Shown here piece by piece: positions 5,650-5,826 of a stretch of DNA of 5,826 nt; the stretch's first letter is position 1; each line of letters opens with the position of its first letter. Origin of the DNA: Syntrophus sp. (in: bacteria). GTDB taxonomy: Bacteria > Desulfobacterota > Syntrophia > Syntrophales > UBA5619. The stretch lies in contig PNOO01000160.1 of NCBI GenBank assembly GCA_013824905.1, positions 1-5,826 of the forward strand, given 5' to 3'. The translations under genes were made by a program, and so were the position numbers. A model generated the notes under the pieces. It had not been told where the DNA came from and searched no databases. It was given only the letters and a program-made list of their open reading frames with translations.

Positions 5650-5826
5650 ATGGCCACCTTTACCGTAACGGGTTTCAGGAGCCGGATCATTTCGGCCGGC
5701 GCAATCTCGGCCAGCAGTCCCCGGCTTCCGGCGTTGATCAAGATGCGCGGCAAGGCGGCGATCCCTTCCTCAATGAAAATTCGGAGAGGCTTCTTTGTGC
5801 CGAACGGAGAGGTGCCTCCTACCCGA
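5646..5826 (-). CDS. ybaK: YbaK/EbsC-type Cys-tRNA(Pro) deacylase, C-terminal part only
   Basis: Only the last 59 residues are in the window; the start lies beyond the right edge. The family (about 155-160 residues) hydrolyses Cys mischarged on tRNA(Pro), a trans-editing activity. The visible part begins with VGGTSPFGTKK, the hallmark glycine-rich motif of the YbaK/EbsC fold. It continues with IFIEEGI, LPRILINAGSRGLL and IAPAEMIRLLKPV, all matching the family's C-terminus. The stop (TGA on the minus strand, 5646-5648) overlaps the thioredoxin ATG, so the two genes are translationally coupled and belong to one operon. Confidence 0.9.
   Translation of the reverse strand, partial: RVGGTSPFGTKKPLRIFIEEGIAALPRILINAGSRGLLAEIAPAEMIRLLKPVTVKVAI

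Noticed and set aside
4613..5668. Plus-strand frame of 351 codons across the Nudix and thioredoxin genes
   Set aside because: It is antisense to two clearly identified genes and even spans the gap between them. The translated sequence has no domain features.

Overview
The window is a GC-rich bacterial chromosome segment holding seven genes, two of them cut by the window edges. No mobile element, rRNA, tRNA or CRISPR array was seen. The combination of an anaerobe-type phenylacetate-CoA ligase, a two-gate nucleoside-recognition membrane protein and a GGDEF protein with the FIGHIGGDDF-like signature suggests a Desulfobacterota (deltaproteobacterial) or syntroph-like organism. That assignment is inferred from family resemblance only, not from a marker gene.

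Left part (1-2352), minus strand. A phenylacetate-CoA ligase gene (paaK family) starts at 1192 and runs off the left edge, missing about its last 35-40 residues. It has a good sigma70-type promoter (1297-1325) and a leader of about 100 nt containing an imperfect dyad. Upstream of it, and insulated by an intrinsic terminator (1362-1390), is a 317-residue membrane protein with two gate (nucleoside-recognition) repeats.

Centre (2353-4430). A 201-bp divergent intergenic region separates the gate gene from a plus-strand two-gene unit. The first gene encodes a membrane sensor (TM, periplasmic helices, TM, HAMP) ending in a GGDEF domain that has lost several residues needed for GTP binding and catalysis. 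The second starts inside the first one's stop codon (ATGA overlap) and encodes a lipoprotein with a long C-terminal coiled coil. The pair looks like an envelope signalling module whose output is probably not c-di-GMP synthesis.

Right part (4442-5826), minus strand, convergent with the lipoprotein gene. The order of transcription is a YbaK/EbsC-type Cys-tRNA(Pro) deacylase (only its C-terminus is in the window), then a thioredoxin-2-like protein overlapping it by ATGA, then after 89 bp an ADP-ribose-pyrophosphatase-like Nudix hydrolase. The thioredoxin carries two tandem zinc ribbons instead of the usual one. This looks like a small housekeeping/quality-control operon (mischarged tRNA clearing, thiol redox, nucleotide clean-up).

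The most unusual items are the degenerate GGDEF domain coupled to a lipoprotein and the duplicated zinc ribbon of the thioredoxin. Nothing here amounts to a clearly new multi-gene system.
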